A DNA stretch of 64,000 bases from Atopsyche davidsoni (Eukaryota > Arthropoda > Insecta > Trichoptera > Hydrobiosidae). Below are positions 21,969 through 33,434 of this stretch, piece by piece; positions within the stretch are counted from its first letter, which is position 1; every line of letters begins with the position of its first letter. The translations under genes and the position numbers were made by a program. The stretch lies in contig JAILWY010000003.1 in assembly GCA_022113835.1 (NCBI GenBank), positions 14,031,055 to 14,095,054 on the forward strand. Reading direction: 5' to 3'. The notes under the pieces were generated by a model. The model was not told where the DNA came from. It was given only the letters and a program-made list of their open reading frames with translations, and made no database searches.

Positions 21969-22308
21969 TTACTCGATAAAGAAGTCAATAACACATGAAA
22001 GTGATTTGTTTTTTGAAAAATTAATTTATATTATAATTTTTCATAAATTCACTTAATATACATAGATTTAAAACAAACTGACTTTTATTGACTTACCAGA
22101 GGTTTTATTCAAAATGACGGTATATATTGGAGATATTTTAAACAAATAATAAATATTCAATTTTATCAATGCTAATAAAAAATAAATGTGCTGCAAATAC
22201 AAAGAAAAGAAAGTTTAAATTTGCTCTGAAGTGATTGGTAAGATGTTTGAGCATTTACAATATTTGTATTATTTCATCATCAAATAAACAATTTTTTTAT
22301 TTGATGCG

Positions 22309-22379
22309 GAGAGATGGCCGTTCCACCTGTCTGCTCCCAGGGTGCACCACGTGGAGGTATGAGTCCGGCTTCGCACCCC
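22309..22379 (-). mobile_element. TRAS/SART-like 5' end fragment
   Basis: The complement starts GGGGTGCGAAGCCGGACTCA and matches the first 70 bases of the telomeric elements (50081 onward), then stops abruptly at 22309. It begins directly after the telomere remnant at 22380. Confidence 0.85.
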
Positions 22380-22387
22380 ACCTAACC
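22380..22387 (-). repeat. interstitial telomere remnant GGTTAGGT
   Basis: On the minus strand the poly(A) of one TRAS copy is followed by GGTTAGGT and then the 5' end of the next TRAS copy: the same junction as at the telomere, shrunk to one repeat unit. Confidence 0.85.
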
Positions 22388-24398
22388 TTTTTTTTTTTTT
22401 TTTTTTCCCCGCAGCTTGGCCCACAGTTGTATTACTCGAGGCTGCGGGGGCGTCTCTTTATTTTTCTCCTGCACAGCTTTCAAATTAAAAAAAAATACAG
22501 TAAAAAACAAAAAAGCTGAAAAGTAAGCATCTTTCTCTGCGGGGAGGATCCCCGCAGGCATTTCATCAACTCATATGCTGCATTCCTGTAAAGGGGGAAG
22601 AGGCAGCATATTACACATTACAGCATATTACACAAAAAATAAAGGATCTTCCGTCTTCATGCTTCCTGTAGAGGGGGGCGAGTTATGAAGACGGAGGCTT
22701 GGTCACGGCGGTTGGGAGGGGCTCGCTTGCCGAGCCCTCTCCAGTTCTTCTTTCTTGCGGACGACCTTTTTGCAGAAGTCCGTGACTGCGTCCCAGGCTG
22801 TCTTGCGTTCCAACATGGACGGCACTAATCCTTCTACCGTCCATGTGACGCCAGCTCTGCAACGCAGCCGCCATCTCTCCGATTCGGTAGCGCAGCACTT
22901 GAACAGCGCGTGCTCTGCGTCGTCGATGTCGTCGTCGCAGAGCGGGCAACGTGCGCTTGCCGACCGGCCTATCCTCGCCAGGTAGCTGCCGAGGCAGCCG
23001 TGCCCGGTGAGAAGTTGGGTCAGCCGGTAGGTGACCTGACCGTGGGCGCGGTAGATCCAAGGGGCGAGGACCGGGATCAACCGCTGCGTCCATCGCCCCT
23101 TAAGTGACTCGCTCCAGCGATCCTGCCACTTCTGCACGGTCGTTGCCCTCGCGTTCGCGCGCGCGGTGTCGCGATCACCAGCGTCCTCGAAGATGGCCTT
23201 TCGTTCCTCTGCGAGAAGGTCGATGGGCGGAATCCCCGCGAGCACGAGCGCCGCATCGGCCGATACCGTGCGGTATCCGCATATGACGCGGAGCGCCGCA
23301 CGCCGCTGCACGCTTGATAGCATGCTGCGGTAGTGTGCCATCCGCATGCTCGGCGCCCAGACTTCGGCGCCGAAGAGCATTTGGGATTGGGCCACACTAG
23401 CGAGCAGCTTCCGCTTCTGTTCCTGCGGACCCTGCACGTTCAGCAGGATCCGCGAAAGCGCAGCAGTGGTTCCCGCGGCTTTCTCCGCGGCTCTGCGGAT
23501 GTGGGCCGTGTACTTCAGGGACCCGTCGAAGTACACGCCCAGGTATCTGACCGATTTCTGCGGTGTGATGACCGCGTTGCCGACGGTTATTCGCGGCGGC
23601 TCGTGCTTGCGCCTTCCTACGAGCATTACCGCCTCGGTCTTGTGCGCTGCCAGCTCCAGGCGGTGGTCCTCCAGGGCCTGGGCGATCCTCCGCAGCGCTT
23701 CGTTCAGGTTGGCCTGCAGATCTGACATCTTTCTGGCGACGGCCACGACGCCGATGTCGTCTGCGAAGGCGATTTCCTCGACACCGTCGGGAAGCTCCAC
23801 TCGCAGCACCGCATCGTACATTATGTTCCACAGGAGCGGTCCGAGGACAGACCCCTGTGGCACTCCGCATGTGGTGGTTTTGGTGGTTCTGGTTATTCCA
23901 CCTGCGGGAGTGTAATGCACGCTGCGGTCTCGAAAGTAACTGTCAATGACAGCCCGTACGTGTGGCTCGGCGCCTTTCTTCTCCAGCGCCTCCATGATCT
24001 TCTCCCATGGGGCGCAGTTGAAGGCGTTTTTTACGTCCAGCGTAACGAGCGCGCAGTACTGTCTTGTCCGCCAGGTCCCCGCGTTTGCCATCTCGGCCCT
24101 GCGGTGGACCCTCTTGATGGCGTCCGCCGTGGACCTACCCCTCCTGAACCCGTACTGAGACTCGGACAGGCAGCCCTCGGTCTCGATGTACGAGTCCAGT
24201 CTGGAGTGTAGCAGCCTTTCGAAGAGCTTCCCGAAGCTGTCGAGGAAGCACAATGGTCGGTAGGAAGACGCATGATCGACCGGCTTGTCTCCTTTGCGAA
24301 CTAGCGCTAGGCGCGCGGTCTTCCAGCACCCCGGGAACGTGGTTTTCGTCAGACAGGTGTTGAAGATCGCGAGTAGCGTCGCAGGATCTTGCTCGAGG
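22388..24398 (-). mobile_element. 5'-truncated TRAS/SART-like element with poly(A)
   Basis: The minus strand carries the last two thirds of the RT, the C-terminal domain, the 3'UTR with its stem-loops, and a poly(A) of about 19 (22388-22406). Homology to the intact copies stops at about 24398, where the 50-bp satellite begins. Confidence 0.9.
22703..24398 (-). pseudogene. TRAS/SART-like ORF2 fragment, RT to C-terminal zinc motif
   Basis: An open frame of about 565 codons without stops, colinear with ORF2 of the telomeric copies. It includes LDVKNAFN, CGVPQGSVLGPLLWN, FADDIGV and CPLCDDDIDDAEHALFKC, and ends QPP*. The endonuclease domain and the start of RT are missing (5' truncation), so it cannot act alone. 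The lack of stops suggests a fairly recent insertion or conversion from active copies. Confidence 0.88.
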
Positions 24399-24399
24399 T

Positions 24400-24452
24400 T
24401 GCTCCTTTTTGAGGATCAACTTTTATCGGGTGATGTTTTCATGCAGGTTGCT

Positions 24453-24520
<68 letters not shown>

Positions 24521-24808
24521 AGGACCAGCTTTATTCGGTTAATGGTTTCACTGAGCCTGCTCTTTTTTTTTTGAGGGTCAACTTCTATCGGTCAATGTTT
24601 TCATTGAGTTTGCTCCTTTTTTGAGGACCAGCTTTATTCGGTTAATGTTTTCATTGAGGTTGCTCCTTTTTTTTGAGTACCAGCTTTATTCGGTTAATGG
24701 TTTCACTGAGCCTGCTCTTTTTTTTTTTTTTTTTGAGGGTCAACTTCTATCGGTCAATGTTTTCATTGAGTTTGCTCCTTTTTTGAGGACCAACTTTTAT
24801 CGGTAAAT
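24400..24808. repeat. 50-bp satellite, block 2 (inverted) with long poly(T)
   Basis: About eight copies of the 50-bp satellite, inverted relative to block 1 (GAGGACCAACTTTTATCGGT, then TTTTCATTGAG). One unit has its T run expanded to about 63 T (24457-24519). It joins the 31-bp satellite within AAATGAAAATATT. Confidence 0.9.
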
Positions 24809-27607
24809 GAAAATATTGCGCGTTCATGCCTCCAATGCGAAATCTGCGCCTCCACTGAGCCTCCATTGAAAATCTTGCGCGTTCTATGAGCCTCCAATGC
24901 GAAATCTGCGCCTCCACTGAGCCTCCATTGAAAATATTGCGCGTTCTATGAGCCTCCAATGCGAAATCTGCGCCTCCACTGAGCCTCCATTGAAAATATT
25001 GCGCGTTCTATGAGCCTCCAATGCGAAATCTGCGCCTCCACTGAGCCTCCATTGAATATCTTGCGCGTTCTATGAGCCTCCAATGCGTAATCTGCGCCTC
25101 CACTGAGCCTCCATTAAAATACTTGCGCGTTCTATGAGCCTCCAATGCGTAATCTGCGCCTCCACTGAGGCTCCATTGAAAATATTGCGCGTTCTATGAG
25201 CCTCCAATGCGTAATCTGCGCCTCCACTGAGCCTCCATTAAAATACTTGCGCGTTCTATGAGCCTCCAATGCGTAATCTGCGCCTCCACTGAGGCTCCAT
25301 TGAAAATATTGCGCGTTCTATGAGCCTCCAATGCGAAATCTGCGCCTCCACTGAGCCTCCATTGAAAATCTTGCGCGTTCTATGAGCCTCCAATGCGAAA
25401 TCTGCGCCTCCACTGAGCCTCCATTGAAAATATTGCGCGTTCTATGAGCCTCCAATGCGAAATCTGCGCCTCCATTGAGCCTCCATTGAAAATCTTGCGC
25501 GTTCTATGAGCCTCCAATGCGTAATCTGCGCCTCCACTGAGCCTCCATTGAAAATCTTGCGCGTTCTATGAGCCTCCAATGCGTAATCTGCGACACCACT
25601 GAGCCTCCATTGAAAATCTTGCGCGTTCTATGAGCCTCCATTGAATATCTTGCGCGTTCTATGAGCCTCCAATGCGAAATCTGCGCCTCCACTGAGCCTC
25701 CATTGAAAATATTGCGCGTTCTATGAGCCTCCAATGCGAAATCTGCGCCTCCACTGAGCCTCCATTGAATATCTTGCGCGTTCTATGAGCCTCCAATGCG
25801 AAATCTGCGCCTCCACTGAGCCTCCATTGAATATCTTGCGCGTTCTATGAGCCTCCAATGCGTAATCTGCGCCTCCACTGAGCCTCCATTAAAATACTTG
25901 CGCGTTCTATGAGCCTCCAATGCGTAATCTGCGCCTCCACTGAGGCTCCATTGAAAATATTGCGCGTTCTATGAGCCTCCAATGCGAAATCTGCGCCTCC
26001 ACTGAGCCTCCATTGAATATCTTGCGCGTTCTATGAGCCTCCAATGCGAAATCTGCGCCTCCACTGAGCCTCCATTGAAAATCTTGCGCGTTCTATGAGC
26101 CTCCATTGAATATCTTGCGCGTTCTATGAGCCTCCAATGCGAAATCTGCGCCTCCACTGAGCCTCCATTGAATATCTTGCGCGTTCTATGAGCCTCCAAT
26201 GCGAAATCTGCGCCTCCACTGAGCCTCCATTGAAAATCTTGCGCGTTCTATGAGCCTCCAATGCGAAATCTGCGCCTCCACTGAGCCTCCATTGAATATC
26301 TTGCGCGTTCTATGAGCCTCCAATGCGTAATCTGCGCCTCCACTGAGCCTCCATTAAAATACTTGCGCGTTCTATGAGCCTCCAATGCGTAATCTGCGCC
26401 TCCACTGAGGCTCCATTGAAAATATTGCGCGTTCTATGAGCCTCCAATGCGAAATCTGCGCCTCCACTGAGCCTCCATTGAATATCTTGCGCGTTCTATG
26501 AGCCTCCAATGCGAAATCTGCGCCTCCACTGAGCCTCCATTGAAAATCTTGCGCGTTCTATGAGCCTCCATTGAATATCTTGCGCGTTCTATGAGCCTCC
26601 AATGCGAAATCTGCGCCTCCACTGAGCCTCCATTGAATATCTTGCGCGTTCTATGAGCCTCCAATGCGAAATCTGCGCCTCCACTGAGCCTCCATTGAAA
26701 ATCTTGCGCGTTCTATGAGCCTCCAATGCGAAATCTGCGCCTCCACTGAGCCTCCATTGAAAATATTGCGCGTTCTATGAGCCTCCAATGCGAAATCTGC
26801 GCCTCCACTGAGCCTCCATTGAAAATCTTGCGCGTTCTATGAGCCTCCATTGAATATCTTGCGCGTTCTATGAGCCTCCAATGCGAAATCTGCGCCTCCA
26901 CTGAGCCTCCATTGAATATCTTGCGCGTTCTATGAGCCTCCAATGCGAAATCTGCGCCTCCACTGAGCCTCCATTGAATATCTTGCGCGTTCTATGAGCC
27001 TCCAATGCGTAATCTGCGCCTCCACTGAGCCTCCATTAAAATACTTGCGCGTTCTATGAGCCTCCAATGCGTAATCTGCGCCTCCACTGAGGCTCCATTG
27101 AAAATATTGCGCGTTCTATGAGCCTCCAATGCGAAATCTGCGCCTCCACTGAGCCTCCATTGAAAATATTGCGCGTTCTATGAGCCTCCAATGCGAAATC
27201 TGCGCCTCCACTGAGCCTCCATTGAAAATATTGCGCGTTCTATGAGCCTCCAATGCGAAATCTGCGCCTCCACTGAGCCTCCATTGAATATCTTGCGCGT
27301 TCTATGAGCCTCCAATGCGTAATCTGCGCCTCCACTGAGCCTCCATTAAAATACTTGCGCGTTCTATGAGCCTCCAATGCGTAATCTGCGCCTCCACTGA
27401 GGCTCCATTGAAAATATTGCGCGTTCTATGAGCCTCCAATGCGAAATCTGCGCCTCCACTGAGCCTCCATTGAAAATCTTGCGCGTTCTATGAGCCTCCA
27501 TTGAATATCTTGCGCGTTCTATGAGCCTCCAATGCGAAATCTGCGCCTCCACTGAGCCTCCATTGAAAATATTGCGCGTTCTATGAGCCTCCAATGCGAA
27601 ATCTGCG
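24809..27607. repeat. 31/62-bp satellite array 1 with higher-order repeats
   Basis: About 45 copies of a 62-bp unit made of two related 31-bp halves, one with TATGAGCCTCCAATGCGAAA and one with ACTGAGCCTCCATTGAAAAT. Variant halves (GCGTAATC, TTAAAATACTT, GAATATC) recur in a fixed order; blocks starting at 25504, 25969 and 26434 are 465 bp (15 halves) apart. Single-half deletions also recur (for example near 25630, 26100 and 26570). Confidence 0.95.
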
Positions 27608-27680
27608 TGAGTAGATATGAGTCAATGTTTTCATTGAGTTTGCTCCTTTTTTGAGGACCAACTTTTATCGGTAAATGAAA
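27608..27680. repeat. repeated 50-bp/31-bp satellite junction
   Basis: GTCAATGTTTTCATTGAGTT onward to GGTAAATGAAAATATTGCGC repeats the junction at 24753-24815, here embedded between two arrays of the 31-bp satellite. Confidence 0.9.
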
Positions 27681-28488
27681 ATATTGCGCGTTCTATGAGC
27701 CTCCAATGCGAAATCTGCGCCTCCACTGAGCCTCCATTGAAAATATTGCGCGTTCTATGAGCCTCCAATGCGAAATCTGCGCCTCCACTGAGCCTCCATT
27801 GAAAATATTGCGCGTTCTATGAGCCTCCAATGCGAAATCTGCGCCTCCACTGAGCCTCCATTGAATATCTTGCGCGTTCTATGAGCCTCCAATGCGTAAT
27901 CTGCGCCTCCACTGAGCCTCCATTAAAATACTTGCGCGTTCTATGAGCCTCCAATGCGTAATCTGCGCCTCCACTGAGGCTCCATTGAAAATATTGCGCG
28001 TTCTATGAGCCTCCAATGCGTAATCTGCGCCTCCACTGAGCCTCCATTAAAATACTTGCGCGTTCTATGAGCCTCCAATGCGTAATCTGCGCCTCCACTG
28101 AGGCTCCATTGAAAATATTGCGCGTTCTATGAGCCTCCAATGCGAAATCTGCGCCTCCACTGAGCCTCCATTGAAAATCTTGCGCGTTCTATGAGCCTCC
28201 AATGCGAAATCTGCGCCTCCACTGAGCCTCCATTGAAAATATTGCGCGTTCTATGAGCCTCCAATGCGAAATCTGCGCCTCCACTGAGCCTCCATTGAAA
28301 ATCTTGCGCGTTCTATGAGCCTCCAATGCGAAATCTGCGCCTCCACTGAGCCTCCATTGAAAATCTTGCGCGTTCTATGAGCCTCCAATGCGAAATCTGC
28401 GCCTCCACTGAGCCTCCATTGAAAATCTTGCGCGTTCTATGAGCCTCCAATGCGAAATCTGCGCCTCCACTGAGCCTCCATTGAAAAT
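27681..28488. repeat. 31/62-bp satellite array 2
   Basis: About 13 further 62-bp units of the same satellite, ending at TTGAAAATTATTGGG where unique AT-rich DNA begins. Confidence 0.95.
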
Positions 28489-29299
28489 TATTGGGAAAAA
28501 AATATTGTAGTTAGCGGATATGTTAATAACGATCGCTGAGAATGTGAATTTGAAATACAGGGATGAGATAAATCTTAACACTTTTATTAAAAAAATTGTA
28601 AGGCGTATTCTAATTAAAATTAATTGACGCGGGCTGCAAAAAGGCTGATCCTCCTGCTATAGGAGTCACACAATTATCCACACACCGCTGCGATTAATTG
28701 ATATTTGAGATCAAAATCAGATATTTTGACTCGCACGTTCTTGTACTTTACAAATTATGATTCTAATCTCTCTTCATACTGTCGAATTAAAAGTAGAAAT
28801 CGTGTTTAAATTTATGAACTACAGACAGATAAATTTTCTGCACCAACCTCTTTCATCAGATCGTGTGATTAGAGACCTGGATTAATGGTTGTAGATAGAC
28901 GTTGACAGGAATCCGAAGATGAGATTTTTCTTCCAGCAGCAATCTTCTTTTATTATTTTTTTTTATTGTTTACTGGGAGCTTATTTATCTAAGGATTGTT
29001 TAGAAATGACATGTTTCTCCTATGTACCTAGCTCCGTAGCGTATTCGCCAGAGTGCAAATGTGTAATATTTTCAAGAAGCCTATTAATAAATATTGTTAA
29101 AAGTTTCAATCAGGCAAATATTTATTGTCTGTTGCATATGTTAAAATTACTGAACAGTGACGTTTTTGACAGGTCAAGTTGCCTCCTTGAGTCCATAAAT
29201 TTATTAAGTTTGGCAGCCTGTATTGTGCCAGTGGCAGCAGAGGTCACATTTGACCAGTTTAGTGCAGTCTTCAAAGTGGTGTTGTGTGTTTGGGGTGCT
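28489..29299. other. AT-rich unique DNA, no gene recognised
   Basis: A 137-codon ORF (28919-29332) has no recognisable motif and probably overlaps a 5' non-coding exon. Confidence 0.5.
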
Positions 29300-30180
29300 T
29301 CTAGTGATGTGTGTTTGCAGTGGTTGCAGTGATGTGGTGTTTGTGGTGAATTAATATTCTCCTTGAAGAGTGATTAACAGTTTTCAGACTCAGTGGTGAA
29401 GTGGACAAGAAATCATAAAATGTGTCAAGGATCTCTTTAAACAGGTACATTCAAATTTATCGGTCAAAGAAATGATTGTTACAAATTTGCTGTAGATCAA
29501 ATGTAAAATTATCCTAGAATATCCCACAGATCTATTAAATTTTACCAGTTGCTTTAATCTGTAAACACTAAACAGTAGTTTAACAGCAAATCCAGCAATC
29601 AGCTATAAGTAATAAATATACAAATATATTATCATATATTTGTATTCCTTCATTCTTTTGTCACTTTGAATTAAATTAATATGACTTTTCAAACTACTCT
29701 TGTTTATGAATATAAATTATATTATACATTGAAGATTTAAGATCTTTTATAAATACTCTTAAAAATTACAACAACTTCACCGATTTTACAAGGCCTGTAA
29801 GAGTAGCACATCATATTATTATATATCCGGGGCAAATGTGGAATCACAGCTGTCACTTTAATCTAACACAGTTGCATTTATCAATAAAATTTAAAAAAAA
29901 GTAATACAAAAATATTAGACTAATTATCACAATAGATCAGGGTAGATTATTATAATAACAGAGCCTTTAGTTACAAATATACTTGTATACCATCATTTTG
30001 AAAACAACGGTTATTTAAAAACAAAGCTTGAATAAACCCAGAAAATATTAATAGTGAATTTATTGTTTTTCAGGTTCACAGAGTGTTATGTGGTAGCAGT
30101 GTGTAAGGAGTTATGCGGCCTTTCCTGAGCTGCAAGATATTGACAGCGGAAAGCTTGATCGGGCCTGCAGGCGCTTCAGC
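29300..30180 (+). other. possible 5' exons of an unidentified gene
   Basis: A G/T-rich stretch ends in CTTTAAACAG|GTACAT (donor near 29442). A polypyrimidine/AG acceptor (TTTTTCAG, near 30072) opens a second exon ending GCCG|GTGAGT at about 30180. In that exon ATG 30112 gives MRPFLSCKILTAESLIGPAG, preceded by a three-codon upstream ORF. The layout fits a 5'UTR exon plus a first coding exon. I do not recognise the protein and find no later exon, so this may be a gene whose remainder lies elsewhere, or chance. Confidence 0.35.
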
Positions 30181-30181
30181 C

Positions 30182-33019
30182 GGTGAGTGTTTTTACTTTA
30201 ATACAATGTCGTGCGGTTAGCATGAGTTACTGATTCCACTCAATTTATTTTAAAGTAGTATTTTTCGATAGTGCTTTGTTTATTCCATCAAAATTTAATA
30301 ACTGTTTTCCATTATAAAGCACTTTTCATTATTGCTTAATCTGTATTTTGCATCTGTCACAAGTTGCTTTTAGGTTGAATGGAGTTTTAGCATTCTAACC
30401 CAACGACCATATTCCTTCGGTTGACGGAACGTGACAGATTTAAGAAAATATATGAGCCAGCATTTTAATTAAATACATTTGATACAACATTTTTATTGCT
30501 CTCGTATGTCTGATTCTCACATTAGAATTTATTTTCACATAGCATCATCTATTTCTTGTATAGAAAAATTAGAATTACTTCTTTGTTGCTATGCAGAAAC
30601 AAGCATATAAATAAGTATGCATGTGGAGTTTTATAAGCCAATTACTTTGAGACTTGCATCTTTAATAATTTTACATTGTTTTATCATTTTGTGATAGACA
30701 ATTTTATTAATTTATTTATTAATTTATTTATTAATTTCTCAATTCACAACCACCTACCACTGGCAGGTAAGAATTGAATATTTTAGGCTGTTGTTTATCT
30801 AAATATGAGTAAGTTTGAGATTTTTATTAGATGTGAAAAAAAAATTGAAGAAAAGGATTTGTTTGCTGTAAAATGCACAGCATGTCCTAAAATGACATTT
30901 GATCATTTGGTAATATTTCACGGTAGAAATTGAGCATATAATTTTATTATTTTTATCGGAAATTTATTTATTTAAACACAATCAAACTTTATATTATTTT
31001 TTGCTCGTGAGTAGTATGGCTCATACAAGTTAATATATATTAAATAAAAAAATAATTGAACACCAAGAAGTGTTTAACACAATTCAAATGAATATTAATC
31101 TAATAATCGGAATAAGTAATTAATAAACGGTCTGTTTATACCAAAATATGGAATCTGTCTATCCGAATCCGGTATAAACATGTGTGATAAACTACTGCAC
31201 GAGGTGTCACTCGCTTCCGGTGTACTTTCTTATGAATCTGTCATGTTCCAAAAAGCCAGCACGCGTGTTACATTTCTTGTAGAATTTAACACCTGTTTCT
31301 TTTACATTTATGTGTATTTGATAGATTATTTTCTTATGTTGTTCTTCACAAATTGTTTTTTTATTTTAAGATTTTTTGACGTGTTAATATTTTAGAACAG
31401 TATTTGTTTTTTAAAACAGATGTTTTAATCAAATAATTGTAGGATATAGATAGATATATATTTAGCAGCAAAATTTTCTATGCAGTCAGGTTTCAGTGCT
31501 ATGCAGTTGTTCTTTAGTTACTCATATAGATTAGTAAATATACTAATATAGGAGGAGTGCATATCTTTATTGATTTGTACTAAAATTACATTAGGTTTGA
31601 TCATCAGTTATTCAATCGTTATTTGTTTTATTTTATTAAGGTATACAAGATTCGTTTTATCTACTGTCGGTATAGTTACTTTCAGATTTTATTACTCCAG
31701 GTTCGGTTAGGCTTTTTAAAAATATTTTTTTATAATTTTTACATGTTAGGTGCATTTGTGTGAGGTTTCGATTTGTTTCGTTACAGAATACGAGTTAGAT
31801 ATGCGGTTGTTGAGACTTGATCAATCTTATTGTATATTTAAAATAAATTTTACATTGCTTAATGTAATAACGTAATTTTCATAATATAATTTCAAATAAT
31901 TGGTCGACGTTTGACTTTACTCGTGTAAAATTAGTGTATTTCGAAAATCCCTTATGAGTATTCCGAGCGCAGAGTTTTCATTAATATATCGAATTGTCCT
32001 AATTCTTAGGTAGTTTACCTTCATAAATTCATACTGAATTAATTACAATGTTTGAGATTAATCATTTGATATATACACAGATCCCCCGATTTAAACGGTA
32101 CTATATTTAGACAATTTCCCTTGTACACGGTTATTAAAATATTGGATTTAAATATAGGAAACAAGTAGTCATTTTTATTAGTTCCCTTGCTAACACCGTC
32201 GCTTATATTTCATTTTTCATTATCATTTTTTACAAAATGACCCGAATGTTGAAAGAACTCTCACATTAATAAATTAACGTCAAAACTTGAACCTCATCCC
32301 ATACTATAGAGTGATGAAAGTGATGTCGTACCAATCGCAATGAATAGAATAACAGTCTACGAAAGTAATTGAATTGTCGGTTATTTAAAAATAAATTCTA
32401 TTTCTTGTTTCCATGTGCAAAATGAACTACACACATATTATACCTTTCTATTTGTGTCATTTTATGAACAGACCGTTTTTTTTAATTTTTAAAAAATTAT
32501 ATATTCAGTTTTATTTTATGTTGAAATAATTGACTGAATTATGCACATGTATGTTTGATTTCTATTTACTCGGTTTTCTAAGAAACCCATCCTCAGTGTA
32601 AATCGGGGGAAAGGTGAATATATATTTAAAAAATGAAGTACCATTATATAAAATAGTATTTTAGAAGAAATCAACATTATAATGTTGACCGCACTGATCT
32701 TTTTAAAGGTTTTTCTTTTATTTAATCATAACGAGGCTTAAAGTTTTTTTAATGTCACATATTCTGTGACCTGAGAACGGTTTCATCAGCTTGAGAATAT
32801 AGAACTCTCCAAGTGCAGTTAAATCTTCTCGTCTCTCATCCTTTCCTTAATAGGCAAGTCCATTTACTACATACTTCACATGTCAACCTAAATTTGATTC
32901 TAAATTTATCCATTCTGTTTGCCACGTATAGGATTTCTTTCTTTAATTTCTGTACTTTTTGCCTTATAAGCAGAGCAATAAAGAATCTAATTTTTTTAGT
33001 TCCCATGTAGTTCCGAACA
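30182..33019. other. AT-rich DNA, nothing recognised
   Basis: 2.8 kb with A/T runs and short TTTATTAA repeats (about 30705-30735); the ORFs are short and low-complexity. It could be an intron of the preceding candidate. Confidence 0.5.
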
Positions 33020-33434
33020 CTCTAAAACATAGGTGGCCAACCCATGGCCCGCGTGCCACGCGTGGCACGCGGGCGTTTATTTTTGGCCCACTGAGCAAAT
33101 GCAAACATTTTTTTTTTATTTTACATAAAACCACCATTAGAATATTCCATTGAGCGTAGTTCGTATCATATCATATATATGGAAATATCTCAGTACATTG
33201 ATTCAACTATCGTGGCAATTTCTTTGTGTTAACAATCACAAATTTAAGCTGATTTTAAAAAGCGAGCACGTCGATTTCGCGTAGATTCTCGTGAGCGTGA
33301 ATGCGGGATACCGTGGGGAAGGGAGGGAGGGGTGCGGGGCGGGTTGCTGGGTAATCCCCGGCTATCGTGCAAAGTCCAGTTCGCAGGTAGCTTGCAAAGT
33401 GCGTGGTTGTTTATTTAGGCTTAGTTAGACAGAA

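Noticed and set aside
24809..28488. CRISPR-like repeat/spacer appearance
   Set aside because: The 'spacers' are as repetitive as the repeats and the host is an insect; this is a satellite.
24747..28581. Recurrent ~76-codon ORFs in the satellite
   Set aside because: 31-bp periodicity makes a 31-residue repeat in one frame; no start context, and present only where stop-creating variants are absent.
28919..29332. 137-codon plus-strand ORF as a gene
   Set aside because: No recognisable domain, AT-rich composition, and overlaps a likely non-coding 5' exon.
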